Shown here: positions 32,577-42,400 of the stretch, in pieces
How the letters are laid out: each line of letters opens with the position of its first letter
Numbering within the stretch: the stretch's first letter is position 1
Origin: Prorocentrum cordatum
Lineage: Eukaryota; Sar; Dinophyceae; Prorocentrales; Prorocentraceae
Assembly (NCBI GenBank): GCA_963575745.1
Contig: CAUYUJ010012781.1
Span: 229,211-277,118 of the forward strand
Length of the DNA: 47,908 nt
Direction of reading: 5' to 3'
The notes under the pieces: generated by a model
The model's input: only the letters and a program-made list of their open reading frames with translations
The model's database searches: none
Told to the model about the DNA's origin: nothing
Program-made: the position numbers and the translations under genes

Positions 32577-32808
32577 CCGTAGGGACAGGCGGGACACCCC
32601 GAAGATGCAACATTGAGGGGGAGGAGGCTCGCCTGCAGGGCGAGCCACAAGAGACCCACCCCCGAGAACCCAGGACGTCCATGGATTTTCGGTGCGGAAA
32701 GAAACGTCACGCTCTGCATCGCAAAACAAACGCCATCGAAACCCCAGAAGCCCACAGGGCACCCTGGAGGCACGCGGACGTCTCTATGCTGGTCGAGGCG
32801 CCGCAGGA

Positions 32809-32908
32809 NNNNNNNNNNNNNNNNNNNNNNNNNNNNNNNNNNNNNNNNNNNNNNNNNNNNNNNNNNNNNNNNNNNNNNNNNNNNNNNNNNNNNNNNNNNN
32901 NNNNNNNN
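32809..32908. other. Assembly gap (100 N)
   Basis: Exactly 100 N, the usual placeholder for a gap of unknown size. It is followed by a (GGA)n run (32909-32975), so the break probably lies in a longer GGA tract. Confidence 0.97.
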
Positions 32909-33097
32909 AGGAGGAGGAGGGAGGAGGAGGAGGAGGAGGAGGAGGAGGAGGAGGAGGAGGAGGAGGGGGAGGAGTGACCCTCAGCCGGAGTGACCTTTAT
33001 GGTGCGGTCCCATTGGGCCTCTCAGAGCGTGGAGGCAGCGATGCGGTGGCAGCGGCCCGCGCGCGGGGTTGTGCGGCCTCCCCGCGCCGCCCCCCCG

Positions 33098-33352
33098 CTC
33101 CCCCCCGGAAGGCCGCGCACCACATGCCACTCGTGCCTTGGGGTCGAGTCAGGCACGTCCCTCTACAGGAGGAATATGCAAAAATAGTCCAGAGATCGTC
33201 TGAGGACGCTTTGCTTGATTGTGCTTGGACCGTTTTTGAGCTCGGCCTCCCCGCGCCCCCCGGAAGCCGCGCACCACGGGTCACTCGTGCCTGGGGTCAG
33301 GTCGGGCACGTCCCTCTGCAGGAGGAGTATTCAGAAATAGTCAAGAAATAAT
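33098..33352. repeat. Tandem pair carrying truncated family A left ends
   Basis: Two segments about 145-155 bp apart share CGCGCACCAC, CACTCGTGCC and the family A left end CAGGCACGTCCCTCTACAGG or GGGCACGTCCCTCTGCAGG with AAATAGTC. The right ends are missing; the second segment runs into the GGA tract at 33355. Confidence 0.65.
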
Positions 33353-33354
33353 CT

Positions 33355-33420
33355 GGAGGCGGAGGAGAAGGAGGAGGAGGAGGAGGAGAAGGAGGAGGAG
33401 GAGGAGGAGGAGGAGGACGC
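33355..33420. repeat. (GGA)n microsatellite
   Basis: GGA run with GAAGGA interruptions; a (TC)n run follows at 33463-33522. Confidence 0.95.
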
Positions 33421-33489
33421 GGAGAACAGCAGAGATTACGTCGCCGGAGATCTGGGCAGCTATGCTCTCTCTCTCTCTGTCTGTCTCTC

Positions 33490-33520
<31 letters not shown>

Positions 33521-33617
33521 TGGCGGCGCGCACGAGGGGGGTGTGGTGCGCGAGAGGGGAGGCGGCCTTCTGTGAGAAGCCCCGGCGGACTTCGAAAGAA
33601 GCCTTCTCAGGCTTGGG

Positions 33618-33773
33618 TTAAGTCGGGCACGTCCCTCTACAGGAGGAAAATTCAAAAATAATAAAAAATAGTCTGGGGACGGTTTTTCGATCATGTTGTG
33701 GCGATTTGTGAAAAGTGTTGGACGATTGCTTATGTTTCGTCCAAGATCCCCCTGGGGGGCATGCCCGACCTAA
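33618..33773. mobile_element. MITE-like element, family A copy 2
   Basis: TTAAGTCGGGCACGTCCCTC with TACAGG at the left is inverted relative to GGGGGGCATGCCCGACCTAA at the right. The interior has AAAAATAGTCTGGGGACGG and TTATGTTTCGTCCAAGATCC, as in sister copies. No clear target duplication. Confidence 0.8.
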
Positions 33774-33931
33774 GATTTAGGCTAAGATTTGGGCCTCGCG
33801 CAATGGCGGGACGAGGAATGCGGGGAGCAGCGAGGGCTGCAGTCAAGGGGCCCTTCGGGGCCCCTGCAGGGGCCCTGCAGGCCCCAAAGAGGGCCCGAGA
33901 GGTGCACCTCTCTTCTCCCCCCCCTCTATAG

Positions 33932-34091
33932 TTAGGTCGGGCCTGTCCCTCTACAGGGGGAATATTTAAGAATAGGCAAAAAATAGTCAGGGGACGAATG
34001 TTTGACTTTTTTCGCCCATTCGGGGGGTATTTTTTGAGTATCTTGCATTTTTCGCCTAAGAGCCCCCTGTAGGGGAACACGCCCGACTTAA
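33932..34091. mobile_element. MITE-like element, family A copy 3, with 8-bp target duplication
   Basis: TTAGGTCGGGCCTGTCCCTC with TACAGG at the left is inverted relative to CCTGTAGGGGAACACGCCCG with ACTTAA at the right. CTCTATAG stands directly outside both ends (33924-33931 and 34092-34099), an 8-bp duplication. In known DNA transposons 8-bp duplications are typical of the hAT superfamily among others. This is the cleanest copy. Confidence 0.82.
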
Positions 34092-34589
34092 CTCTATAGC
34101 CCGCCCATGGAGCGACGCCCGAGCAGAAGCCCCTGGCCCTTCCAAGAAGCCCCCCGTCTTCTCAGAAGCCCCCCGCTTCGTCACAAGGCCGCCCCCCTCG
34201 TGCGAGCCCCCTCGTGCGCGCCGCCAGCCTTCGCTGGGCTCCTGTGCGCGGGTCTGGGGGGAGGAGACCGTCGAGGCAAGAAGCACGGGGACCATGACCA
34301 AGATGTCGCGGGATCTAGTCGATGCCGACCTTGGTCATGGCCCATGCCGGCCGCCTCCGATGCGCGAGGATCCTCCACGGGCTGACGCTGACCAAGACCA
34401 GCGCTGACCAAGAGCAGCACGACGTTTCTGCATTCGCCCTGGTCCCCGCTTGCTTCCCCCCCCAGTGGCCCGCCAGTACTCGAGCCGCCGTCTGGATCGG
34501 GGCGCGCCCTGTCGAAGGCGGCTCTCCAGGTGGGGCGGCCGTGCCGAGGCTCGACGGCTGGGCGGTGGCGCTAAGGACGTGCTCGTCCC

Positions 34590-34765
34590 TGCGCGCAGAG
34601 CGGCCAGCTCGTCTGGCGCGACCGGCGCGGCCGCGGTGGCGATGGCCGCTGGGGACTTCCCAACGCGTCTCGCAGGCTGCGCTGACGCGCGGGCACTTCA
34701 GTGCGAGTCAATGACGCGGGCGGGCGCGGTGTCACGGCGACGTCGACAGCTGCAGGCACAATGGT
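34590..34765 (+). repeat. Dispersed repeat, copy 2
   Basis: GAGCGGCCAGCTCGTCTGGC, GCGACCGGCGCGGCCGCGGT and GGCGACGTCGACAGC follow the same order as 12505-12660. Confidence 0.6.
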
Positions 34766-34947
34766 GATACAGCTGGCACGAAGGGTCAGACAAGTCATGG
34801 TTTCGGAGGCGTACCCTTATGTTCCTCGACGGTGGGCTCTCCACCTTGGCGTGCTCTTCGCGTGGGATACCTCAATGGTTCCGTGGGCTTTCTGCGCAGG
34901 GGCCCGTGTTCTTTCAAGGGGGGAAAACCACCCAGACCAGACAATTG

Positions 34948-35033
34948 GCGTTTACTAAACGGCCTTGGGAGTTTACTAAACAGCCCTGCCCTGTTCGATT
35001 CCTTTTTTGGGCGCGTTTACTAAACGGCCTCGC
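34948..35033 (+). repeat. TTTACTAAACGGCC repeated three times
   Basis: GTTTACTAAACGGCC or a one-base variant occurs at about 34949, 34972 and 35018. Its function is unknown. Confidence 0.7.
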
Positions 35034-35199
35034 GTGCTGGAGTGGTTATCATGGGGGTGGATTTTCTGCCCTTCATTATTGATCCACGTTCTCATGACCT
35101 TGCTTCGACTGACGCAGCGATGCTGTCGCTGCCCTTCGGGCTGTCTCTTGGTCACGGTCCCCTCGGCGGGCCCCCCCCTGGCCGGCTCCCCGCCCCCCC

Positions 35200-35350
35200 G
35201 CCATCGGCAGGAGCTGCGTCTCTCCAGCCAGGAGCGCCGCGAGGTTGCCGCGCGCACGCGGCAACTCGAGGAGGACCGCACCGCGCGCGGGGGACAAGAC
35301 GGGTCCCTGAGGGAAGCGTTCCCGAGGTTTTTCGCAGCCTCTGGGCTTCG
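35200..35350 (+). CDS. Weak candidate coiled-coil exon
   Basis: The + frame reads RQELRLSSQERREVAARTRQ then LEEDRTAR, a charged helical pattern. It is preceded by an AG acceptor-like CATCGGCAG. No family is recognised, and splice sites and neighbours are unsupported. Confidence 0.2.
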
Positions 35351-35479
35351 TGGGGCCCCCCCACGGGCCTCCGGGGGTGTCAGGAGACGACGCAGGATGA
35401 GGAGCTGGTATTGGAGGGGGGGGGCCCAGGGTCCAGACCCCGTTTCCCGCAGGACCAGTTTCCCCCCACTGAGCTGCGC

Positions 35480-35640
35480 TGAAGCCGGGCATGTCCCTCT
35501 ACAGGAGAAATCTTCAAAAATAGTACCAAGAATAGTTTGGGGACGATTTTTCTAGCATTTGCTCAGTATTTTCGCGTATGCTTCACAATTGTTATCTGTC
35601 GTCCAAAATCCGCCTGTAGGAGGACACGCCCGACCGAACG
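35480..35640. mobile_element. MITE-like element, family A copy 4
   Basis: TGAAGCCGGGCATGTCCCTC with TACAGG is inverted relative to CCTGTAGGAGGACACGCCCG with ACCGAAC. Its interior AAAAATAGT..GGGGACGATTTTT is shared with the family. A CCCCAC.CTGAGCTGCGC motif lies on both sides. Confidence 0.75.
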
Positions 35641-36330
35641 TTGCCCCCACGCTGAGCTGCGCGTCGTGGAAGATCGCGGCGGGAGGCGGTTGGCCGCTTT
35701 TTCTGCTTGTGGGCGCCATTTCCGGGCCCCAAGGCTCGCCAAATTATCCCAGTGCGACCCTACCTAGGAGTTGGAGGATCTAGGAAAGCAACATCTATAT
35801 GAAGCTAAGTAAAGCTAAGATGAAGCTAAGCTAAGATGAAATAAGCTAAGCTAAGCCTAAGTAGGGATATACACCCATGCTATGATATGCGATGCTGCGC
35901 TATGCTATGCTACGCTATGCTATGCTGTGCTCTGCTATGCTAAAGCTCAGCGAAGCTAAGATAAATATAAGCTAAGCTAAGATAATACTGAGGTAAGATG
36001 AAGCTAAGCTAAGGTAAGATCTAATAAGCTAAGCTAAGATGAGATAAGCAACGCCAAGCTAAGGGAACGTCACTGGGGGAACCGCGGGGCGGATGCCGGG
36101 GGAACCGCCCGGGGCGCATTCCACTGCCCGGCCTCCAAGCCTCAGAGTAAGAACCCTTCTAGGCAGAGCCTAGGTAGGGAATAAATATGATCATTAGGAC
36201 GGAAACAAGGGTTGACCCCCGGAGGGGGGAGGAGGAGGAGGCGGAGGAGGAGGCGGAGGAACGCGGCACGAGGAAAAGGAGGAAGAGGAGGAGGAGGAGG
36301 AGGAGGAGGAAGAACCCGGCACGAGGATGA
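35641..36330. repeat. Segmental duplication, copy 1 (interrupted by pentamer element)
   Basis: GTTGCCCCCACGCTGAGCTG through GGCCCCAAGGCTCGC, then (after the 35745-36182 insertion) CATTAGGACGGAAACAAGG, a GGA tract and AACGCGGCACGAGGAAAAGG. All of these recur without the insertion at 37142-37350. Confidence 0.75.
35745..36182 (-). mobile_element. Pentamer-core element, inverted copy
   Basis: Read on the minus strand, it has the left body (TTCCCTACCTAGGCTCTGCC, GCCCCGGGCGGTTCCCCC), the AGCTT/AGCAT pentamer zone and the right end (TAGGTAGGGTCGCACTGGGA) of the 17391-18038 copy, with a shorter pentamer tract. The segmental duplication at 37142 lacks it, which gives a near empty site and supports real insertion boundaries close to 35744/35745 and 36182/36183. 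Confidence 0.78.
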
Positions 36331-36479
36331 TTTGAAGGAGGAGGAGGAGGAGGACGAGGAGGAGAAGGGAGGAGGCAGGAAAGGAGGAGGGAAGGAACGG
36401 ACGATGACAAGGAGGATGAGCAGTTGGGCTTCGGAGATAGGAAGTTGTGAGAGGTTCTTGAAGGATGACGAAAGCCATC

Positions 36480-36985
36480 TTAGGGGCTCTCTTGCGGCCC
36501 GCGTGGGGCCTCTTGGAGCACCCTCGGGGCCCTCTTAGGGCTCGGTAGGGTGGTCTGAGAGGCCTCGTGGGGACATCTGGGCCCCCATGACTCTAAAAAA
36601 ATGGGGGAAGGTAATTCAGGTCCCACCCTGGGAGGCTCAAAAATGGTGTCTTGGGACCCGCTCGGGCCGCTCCTGGGGCCTTCCTGGGTGCATATTGAGG
36701 TTCTCTCGGGGCCACATGGAGGCCTCCGAAGCCCGTAGGAAAGGAAAAGGCGAGAAGGCCAAAAACATTGGCTTTCCCTCGGTTGTTGAAGGAATCAGGC
36801 GTCTTGGAGGGTGCCTGGGAAGGCTCGAAGGGCACTGGGAACGGTCTTGGGCCCGTCGTGAGGCGTCTTCGAGGTATTTCGGAGGTTATCTTGAACCATG
36901 TTCGGCTATCTTGGACCACCTTGGAGGCCATCTTGCGCTCTCCGAGGCCCTCTTGGAGCCATCTTGGGCCATCTTGGACGTTCTA
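36480..36985 (+). repeat. Degenerate TCTTGGG repeat, locus 2
   Basis: CCATCTTGGGCC, CCTCTTGGAGC and GTCTTGGG phrases recur irregularly, in the same orientation as at 20905 and 45590. Confidence 0.75.
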
Positions 36986-36988
36986 ACC

Positions 36989-37141
36989 TGAAGTAGGCCC
37001 TGTCCCTCTACAGGAGGGAAATTCAAAAATAGTCAAAAAGTAGTGTGGGGACGATTTTTTGTCCTATGTTTGACTATTGTGGTGCATTGTTGTGTTATTT
37101 GTTGTCCAAAGTCCGCCTGTAGGAGGACATGCCCGACCTAA
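36989..37141. mobile_element. MITE-like element, family A copy 5
   Basis: TGAAGTAGGCCCTGTCCCTC with TACAGG is inverted relative to CCTGTAGGAGGACATGCCCG with ACCTAA. The interior AAAAATAGTC and GGGGACGATTTTTTG are family landmarks. The sequence to its right is shared with copy 4. Confidence 0.78.
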
Positions 37142-37380
37142 CGTTGCCCCCACGCTGAGCTGCGCGTCGTGGAAGATCGCGACGGGAGGCGGTTCGCCGC
37201 TTCTTCGGCTTGTGGGGGCCCTTTCCGGGCCCCAAGGCTCGCTAATGAGATATTGTCATTGGGACGGAAGCAAGAGTTGGCCCCCGGAGGGGGAAGGATG
37301 GGGAGGAGGAGGAGAAGGAGGATGAGGAGGAACGCGGCACGAGGAAAAGGAGGAGGCGGAGGAGGAGCAGGAGGAGGAGG
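37142..37380. repeat. Segmental duplication, copy 2
   Basis: Aligns with 35641-36330 minus the pentamer element: GTTGCCCCCACGCTGAGCTG, GGCCCCAAGGCTCGCTAATG, CATTGGGACGGAAGCAAG, the GGA tract, AACGCGGCACGAGGAAAAGG. Confidence 0.75.
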
Positions 37381-37500
37381 ATCTTGGGCCATCTTGGACA
37401 CTCTGACCCCTTCCGGCCCCCCCCATCCAAGGCCCAGGGGAGGGGGGGAGGGGGGAAGCGTCGAGGCCCCATTTGCCCGCAAGCCGTCTCGCTCAACCCC

Positions 37501-37862
37501 AGCTGGAGGGTTTCTCCGAAGGGCTTCGGCGACCCCTCCTCCTCTTCCTCCTCCTCCTCCTCCTCCTCCTCCTCCATCCTCCTCCTCCTACCCCTTTCTC
37601 CTCCTCCTCCTCCTCCTCCTCCTCCTCCTCCTCCTCCTCCCTCTCCCTCTCCTCCTCCTCCGCCTCCTCCGCCTCCTCCTCCCCCTCTCCCTCCTCCTTC
37701 TCCTGCATCTCCGTCTCCTCCCTCTTCCTCCTCCTCCTCCTCCTCCTCCTCCTCCTCCTCCTCCTCCTCCTCATCCTTCTTCTTCCTCCTTCTTCCTCCT
37801 CCTCCTCCCCCTCCTCCACCTCCTCCTCCTCGGGTCGCCTACGGCCCGGGGGGAAACCGTGC
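37501..37862 (-). mobile_element. GGA-core element with inverted arms, copy 2 (as TCC)
   Basis: CTGGAGGGTTTCTCCGAAGG with GCTTCGGCGACCC, then about 290 bp of (TCC)n, then CGGGTCGCCTACGGCCCGGG with GGGAAACC. This is the reverse complement of 30598-30770 with a core about three times longer. Confidence 0.72.
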
Positions 37863-38009
37863 ACCCCCGCCCGCCCTCCCAACACATAGGTGACACCCGA
37901 GGGAGTCTCGGCACATTGCTTAGGAGCGCCACGCATGCCATGTGCGGCACGGGTCCCAGCTGCACCAGGCACCTTGGAGGCCCAGGCGAGCCAGGCGCGC
38001 CAGGTGCGG

Positions 38010-38520
38010 CTCGTGCTGCACGTTGAAGCAATATGCCGACCCCCCCGCCGTCCTTATCAAAAGCCGTGCATTCGGTATTGGTTTGGCAAAGTGCATTCGG
38101 TATTGGTTTGGCTTGCGCGCCGCGAGCAATATGACGGCACCCCCGCCGTCCCTGACAAAAACCCAGGCAGAGTATTCGCGGGGCGCTTGCGCACGCTCCA
38201 GATGTGGAGGCAAAGTGCACTCTGTAGCGTTGTTGACAAGGATGGTTGGTTTGCGCACAGCGAGTAATATGACGGCACCCACGCCGCCCCTGACAACAAC
38301 CTAGGCAAAGTGGTCGCGGGGCGCTCGCGCATGCTCCAGACGTAGAAGCAGCGTGTATTATGTATTGCTTTTTTGACAGCGATGGTTGGACTGTGCGCAG
38401 CGAACAATATGACGGCACCTCCGCCGTCAGTATCAAACAAATTTCAAAATGGTCGCGGGGCGCCCGCGCATGCTCCAGATCTGGAGGCAGAGTATATTAT
38501 GTTTTGTGTGATAGGGATGG
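38010..38520. repeat. About 139-bp tandem repeat, four units
   Basis: AATATGACGGCACC landmarks fall at about 38129, 38267 and 38407, with a shortened unit at 38031. Each unit also has GGTCGCGGGGCGC, GCGCATGCTCCAGA and GATGGTTGG. A minus-strand frame stays open across it, but the repetition explains this. Confidence 0.8.
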
Positions 38521-39114
38521 TGGGGGGAGCATGTCTCGGGTTGGCCCACAGTCGGGTGGGGGAGGGGGCGTATATTAATATGGAGCACTTGTAAAGCGCC
38601 CCACCGAGCAGGGGAAGGAGGGTTGCGGTAGAACTTGTGTTCGACAAATGTTTGCGGCGCTAAGGCGAGAGCCATACTTTGAAAAGGAACCGCCCTCCAT
38701 CCGCGAAGCTGCTGCAACGCGTTATTAAATCGAACGCATCCAGCGCTCAGGTGATACCCTGGTTGTTTTGAGATGGAGCCGCCCTCTATTCGTGAAGCGG
38801 ATGCAGAGTTTCAGGAGGCGCTAAAACGAGAGCCACCTTATCAAACGGAACGGCCCTCCACCCGTGAAAGTGTTGAACATTTTCAAGTTTCAGAATCACA
38901 AACGGTGAGGAAGTCTCAGGCGAAACGGCCAGCCCGCCCTCCCGATACGTCTGGAGGGGGTGCGACAGGGATGACTTATCTATCCAGCTGCTTACGGCAA
39001 GTCCCGCCACCGTGCCCGCACAGCATTCGCGTTGCGTCTTACGCGAGAGAGACGGGAGGCGCATGGAGGCCCCAACGTTGTTCACGATGACGATGATGGT
39101 GTGGTTGCTGATGG

Positions 39115-39145
<31 letters not shown>

Positions 39146-39188
39146 AATGATGATTGAGCTCAACGGTGGTGGGGGTGATGATGATACT

Positions 39189-39193
39189 GATTA
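39189..39193. repeat. Target-site duplication, left
   Basis: GATTA directly before the 5' LTR; the same five bases follow the 3' LTR at 45447-45451. Confidence 0.95.
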
Positions 39194-39353
39194 TGTTCGG
39201 ATATGTAACAATTCAGAGGGGTACCCCAGCAGGTATTCCCAGGGCCAGGCTGAGGACAGAGAATGAGTTCTTGCATCGTCGCCATATTTTGGCTCAAGAA
39301 AAATATCCCCTCCCATCCATCATCCGAGTTTGGGGGAGGAGGATTGCTTTGCA
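39194..39353 (+). repeat. 5' LTR
   Basis: 160 bp from TGTTCGGATATG to ATTGCTTTGCA. I see no difference from 45287-45446. It contains the SL-like motif at 39276-39298. Confidence 0.95.
39276..39298 (+). promoter_or_regulatory. Spliced-leader-like motif inside the LTR
   Basis: The sequence CGTCGCCAT followed by ATTTTGGCTCAAG ends with an exact 13-base match to the 3' part of the dinoflagellate SL exon (recalled consensus ending GCCATTTTGGCTCAAG). The upstream half also matches apart from an extra AT and two substitutions. It is followed by AAAAATA rather than the GT donor of an SL RNA gene. It recurs in the 3' LTR at 45369-45391. Confidence 0.75.
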
Positions 39354-39364
39354 TGGTAGCGCGG
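39354..39364 (+). promoter_or_regulatory. Primer-binding site, initiator tRNA-Met type
   Basis: TGGTAGCGCGG directly follows the LTR. It would pair with a tRNA 3' end of CCGCGCUACCA. This implies an A1-U72 acceptor stem, the hallmark of eukaryotic initiator tRNA-Met; Ty1 uses the similar TGGTAGCGCC. Confidence 0.8.
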
Positions 39365-39427
39365 AGCAAGATCTGATCCACGGCATTTTGCTGAGTGACT
39401 CCAGGGAGTCACGGGTCAGCTTCCGCC

Positions 39428-42400
39428 ATGGAGCAACAGGTGCAGCTGCAAGCACAGCAGATTGCCGAGCTGAGAGACCTGCTGCAGCGTCAATCGGCGG
39501 AGCTCCAGAGGATGGCCGCCGCACAACCAGCAGCACCAGCGCAAGCAGCAGCACCAGTGCCCCCAGCAGGGCCACGACGCATGGAAGGTATTCTGGACAG
39601 CAAGATAGTTGGGAAGGTCAAGCAGTTCGATGGCCAACGTTCGTCATGGAAGACGTTTGAGTTTCACTGGAAGGCCTACTTAGTGGCCAATGATTTTCGG
39701 TTTAGAAGGATGTTTCAGGCCATCGAGGACGAACCTGACGTGGCCATGCTGGTGAATGACGTGGGCAGTGTGAATAATCCAGATTTCGAGCCTCTCTCCA
39801 GCCAGCTGTACTTTATGTTGGTGCTGGCAATGCCAGAAGACAGCACGGGCGAGAGCATCCTCTCCAACACACTTGAGGGAGAGGGCGCCCTGGCATGGAC
39901 GAAGCTGTTGAATGAGTACTCTCCCAATGAGCCAGGGAACATAGTCGGACAGTTCAGGAAGATTCTAGGTACGGTGTTCCCCAAAGATGCGGACATCGTC
40001 ACGGAGATTATGAAGTTAGACAAGGAGATCGCCCGCTACGAGAAAGCGAGTGGCGAGACGGTCTCAGCGAACGTATCACGAGGCATCCTCCTAGGGGCTC
40101 TCTCAGAGGAACCCGATCTCCAGAAGCACTTGTTCCGCAACCTTCGGAGTTTGCCGACCTACGCCGACATGAGAGCAGAAGTGGTGAACGCCCTTGCAGC
40201 CCAGAGGAGTGTGCACGACGACGCTATGGACATTGGAGCACTCAAGGGCGGCAAGTCCAAGGGCGGCAAGGCGAAGGGCAGCAAGGGCGGCAAGGGCAAG
40301 AAAGGCAAGGGCTACGACTCCCAGAACGCCGAGAAGTGGTGCAGCTACTGTGAGAAGCCGAACCACGTACGCTCGGAGTGCCGCAAGAAGGCTGCTGATG
40401 ATAGGAGACGGGATGCAGAGGAGGCCGCGACGAAAGCCAAGCATGACAAGAAGGATCGGCAGAAGCAGCGAAGAGCTCAAGCTAAGGCTGGAGCCTTGTC
40501 TGCTGGCACAGCACCGTCACTACCGACTACGGGGACGCTGCCGACGGCGCTGCCGACGAACCCAGGTGCGACAGGTACAGGGCCGTCGTGTGCAGCGAGC
40601 AGCGCGAGCACGATCCCAGTTGGTCTGCGAGCTTTGACATCGAGCTCGGAGGCCACATCCAGCACCCTCAACACCAAGTTTGTTTTCGGGCTTGAGGCGA
40701 TCGAGGCCGAGGAGAGGCATGCGAGCATCGCAGCGGTCAGCCACAAGCCGAAGGATGCGATCATGATCGACAGCGGTGCGCAGATCTCGGCGATGCCCAG
40801 CCAGATGGTGTACGACGCAGGTTACACGATCCAGAGATCAAAGATCCACGAGCTGCATGCGATCGACGGGAGCAAGGTTCCCCACCATGGTCGTACCGAC
40901 GTCAAGATTCGACGAGGAGATGCAGTCCTGCAGCTGGGCATGGAGGTAGCCGACATCGAGTACCCCGTCCTCTCCACAGACGCCATCACGAGGCGAGGCC
41001 AGTCTGTGTTGCACTCGCCGATGGGAGACTGGATTGTGGACGCTCCGATGCTGCCGCCCGAGGGCGCCGAGGTGATCAAGCTGAAGAAGGACCGCTCGGC
41101 CTGCTACTTGGAGTTCGACGAGCTGCTGAAGGACGGCCAGAACGCCGAGCAGAGCAAGGTCATGGCTGCGCTGCGACCGCAGGAGTTAGAGGACTCCGTG
41201 GGCATCTTGGCTGCAGCCCGCAAGAAGCTGGCACCCACGACTGCGCCGACGAGTTCGTCCGGGGCCCTGCCTCGAGTGCTTGGACCAGACCCCTCGGAGA
41301 ACGTCACCCTGAAAGCGAAGGAGCTCACGAGACCAGGACAGCCGACGGCGCAGGAGAGGCGTGCCCATGCAGCACACCACCTGCCCTTCAGGCCCTGGTG
41401 CCCCGAGTGCGTGATGGGGCGAGGCCGAGAGCGACCTCATCCGAAGCAGCAGGACAGCCCTGAGCTCGACGCGGACCAGGTGCCGATCGTGGAGATGGAC
41501 TTCTTCTTCGCAGCTACTGACGACATCGCCAAGAAGTACCCGATGCTCCACGGCTTCGTTGTGAAGCTCGTCGAGGCCAAGCGCATCCCCAGGGACGAGA
41601 GACGCACGATGATCCCTGTGCTGAACATCGTAGACGGGAGGTCGAATGCTATGGGCACACTGATGACGAACAAGACGGTTGGGCAATATAAGACTCTGTA
41701 CGTGGCAAAGCTGATCGACTCGTGGGGTCATACCACAGTTGTTCTACTGACTGATGGAGAACCCGCTATCGTGGCCATAGCCGAAGATGTCAAGAAGCAT
41801 CGGAGCCATGGCACCATCGTTCGTAAAGCCGCAGCGCATTCTCATCAAAGTATGGGACGCGTGGAAGGCGCCAACTCTCTGGCAGCGGGCCTCTTGAGGA
41901 CCTTCCGGTTCGCGCTGGAGAAGCGGTTGGAAGTCACGATCGACGCCGACCACCCGATCCTACCCTTCGTGACGAACGCGATCGGCTGGTATATCACACG
42001 ATTCCAGCCGCGGGAGCACGGAGGGTCCTCCTACAAGTTTCTCTTTGGCAAGGAGTACGATGGAGAAGTCGCCGAGATCGGCGAGCAGGTTTGGTATCGG
42101 ATCGCTGGGCGGGTAGCCGGCGGTCAGGGCAAGTTCGAGGCCCGCTTTGCCAAAGGGGTGTGGGCAGGCAAGTCGGAGTTTGACGACCAGCACCTAGTGG
42201 TGGACTTGCAGCGCGGGCTCCTCAAGGTGCGCACGGTGCGTCGCATGCCCGAGGAGTTCCGCTGGTCCGAGGACCTGCTGAGGCAGATCAGCGTGACGCC
42301 CTGGGACCCCACACCAGCTAGGGCCAAGGAGATTGCGAGGCCCAAGGGCCTCTACATCACAGAGAGGATGATTGACAGACATGGGCCGACTTCAGAATGC

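Noticed and set aside
39395-39427. Upstream GTG start for the Gag-Pol frame
   Set aside because: GTG is not a usual eukaryotic start; the ATG at 39428 has a good context and keeps all domains.
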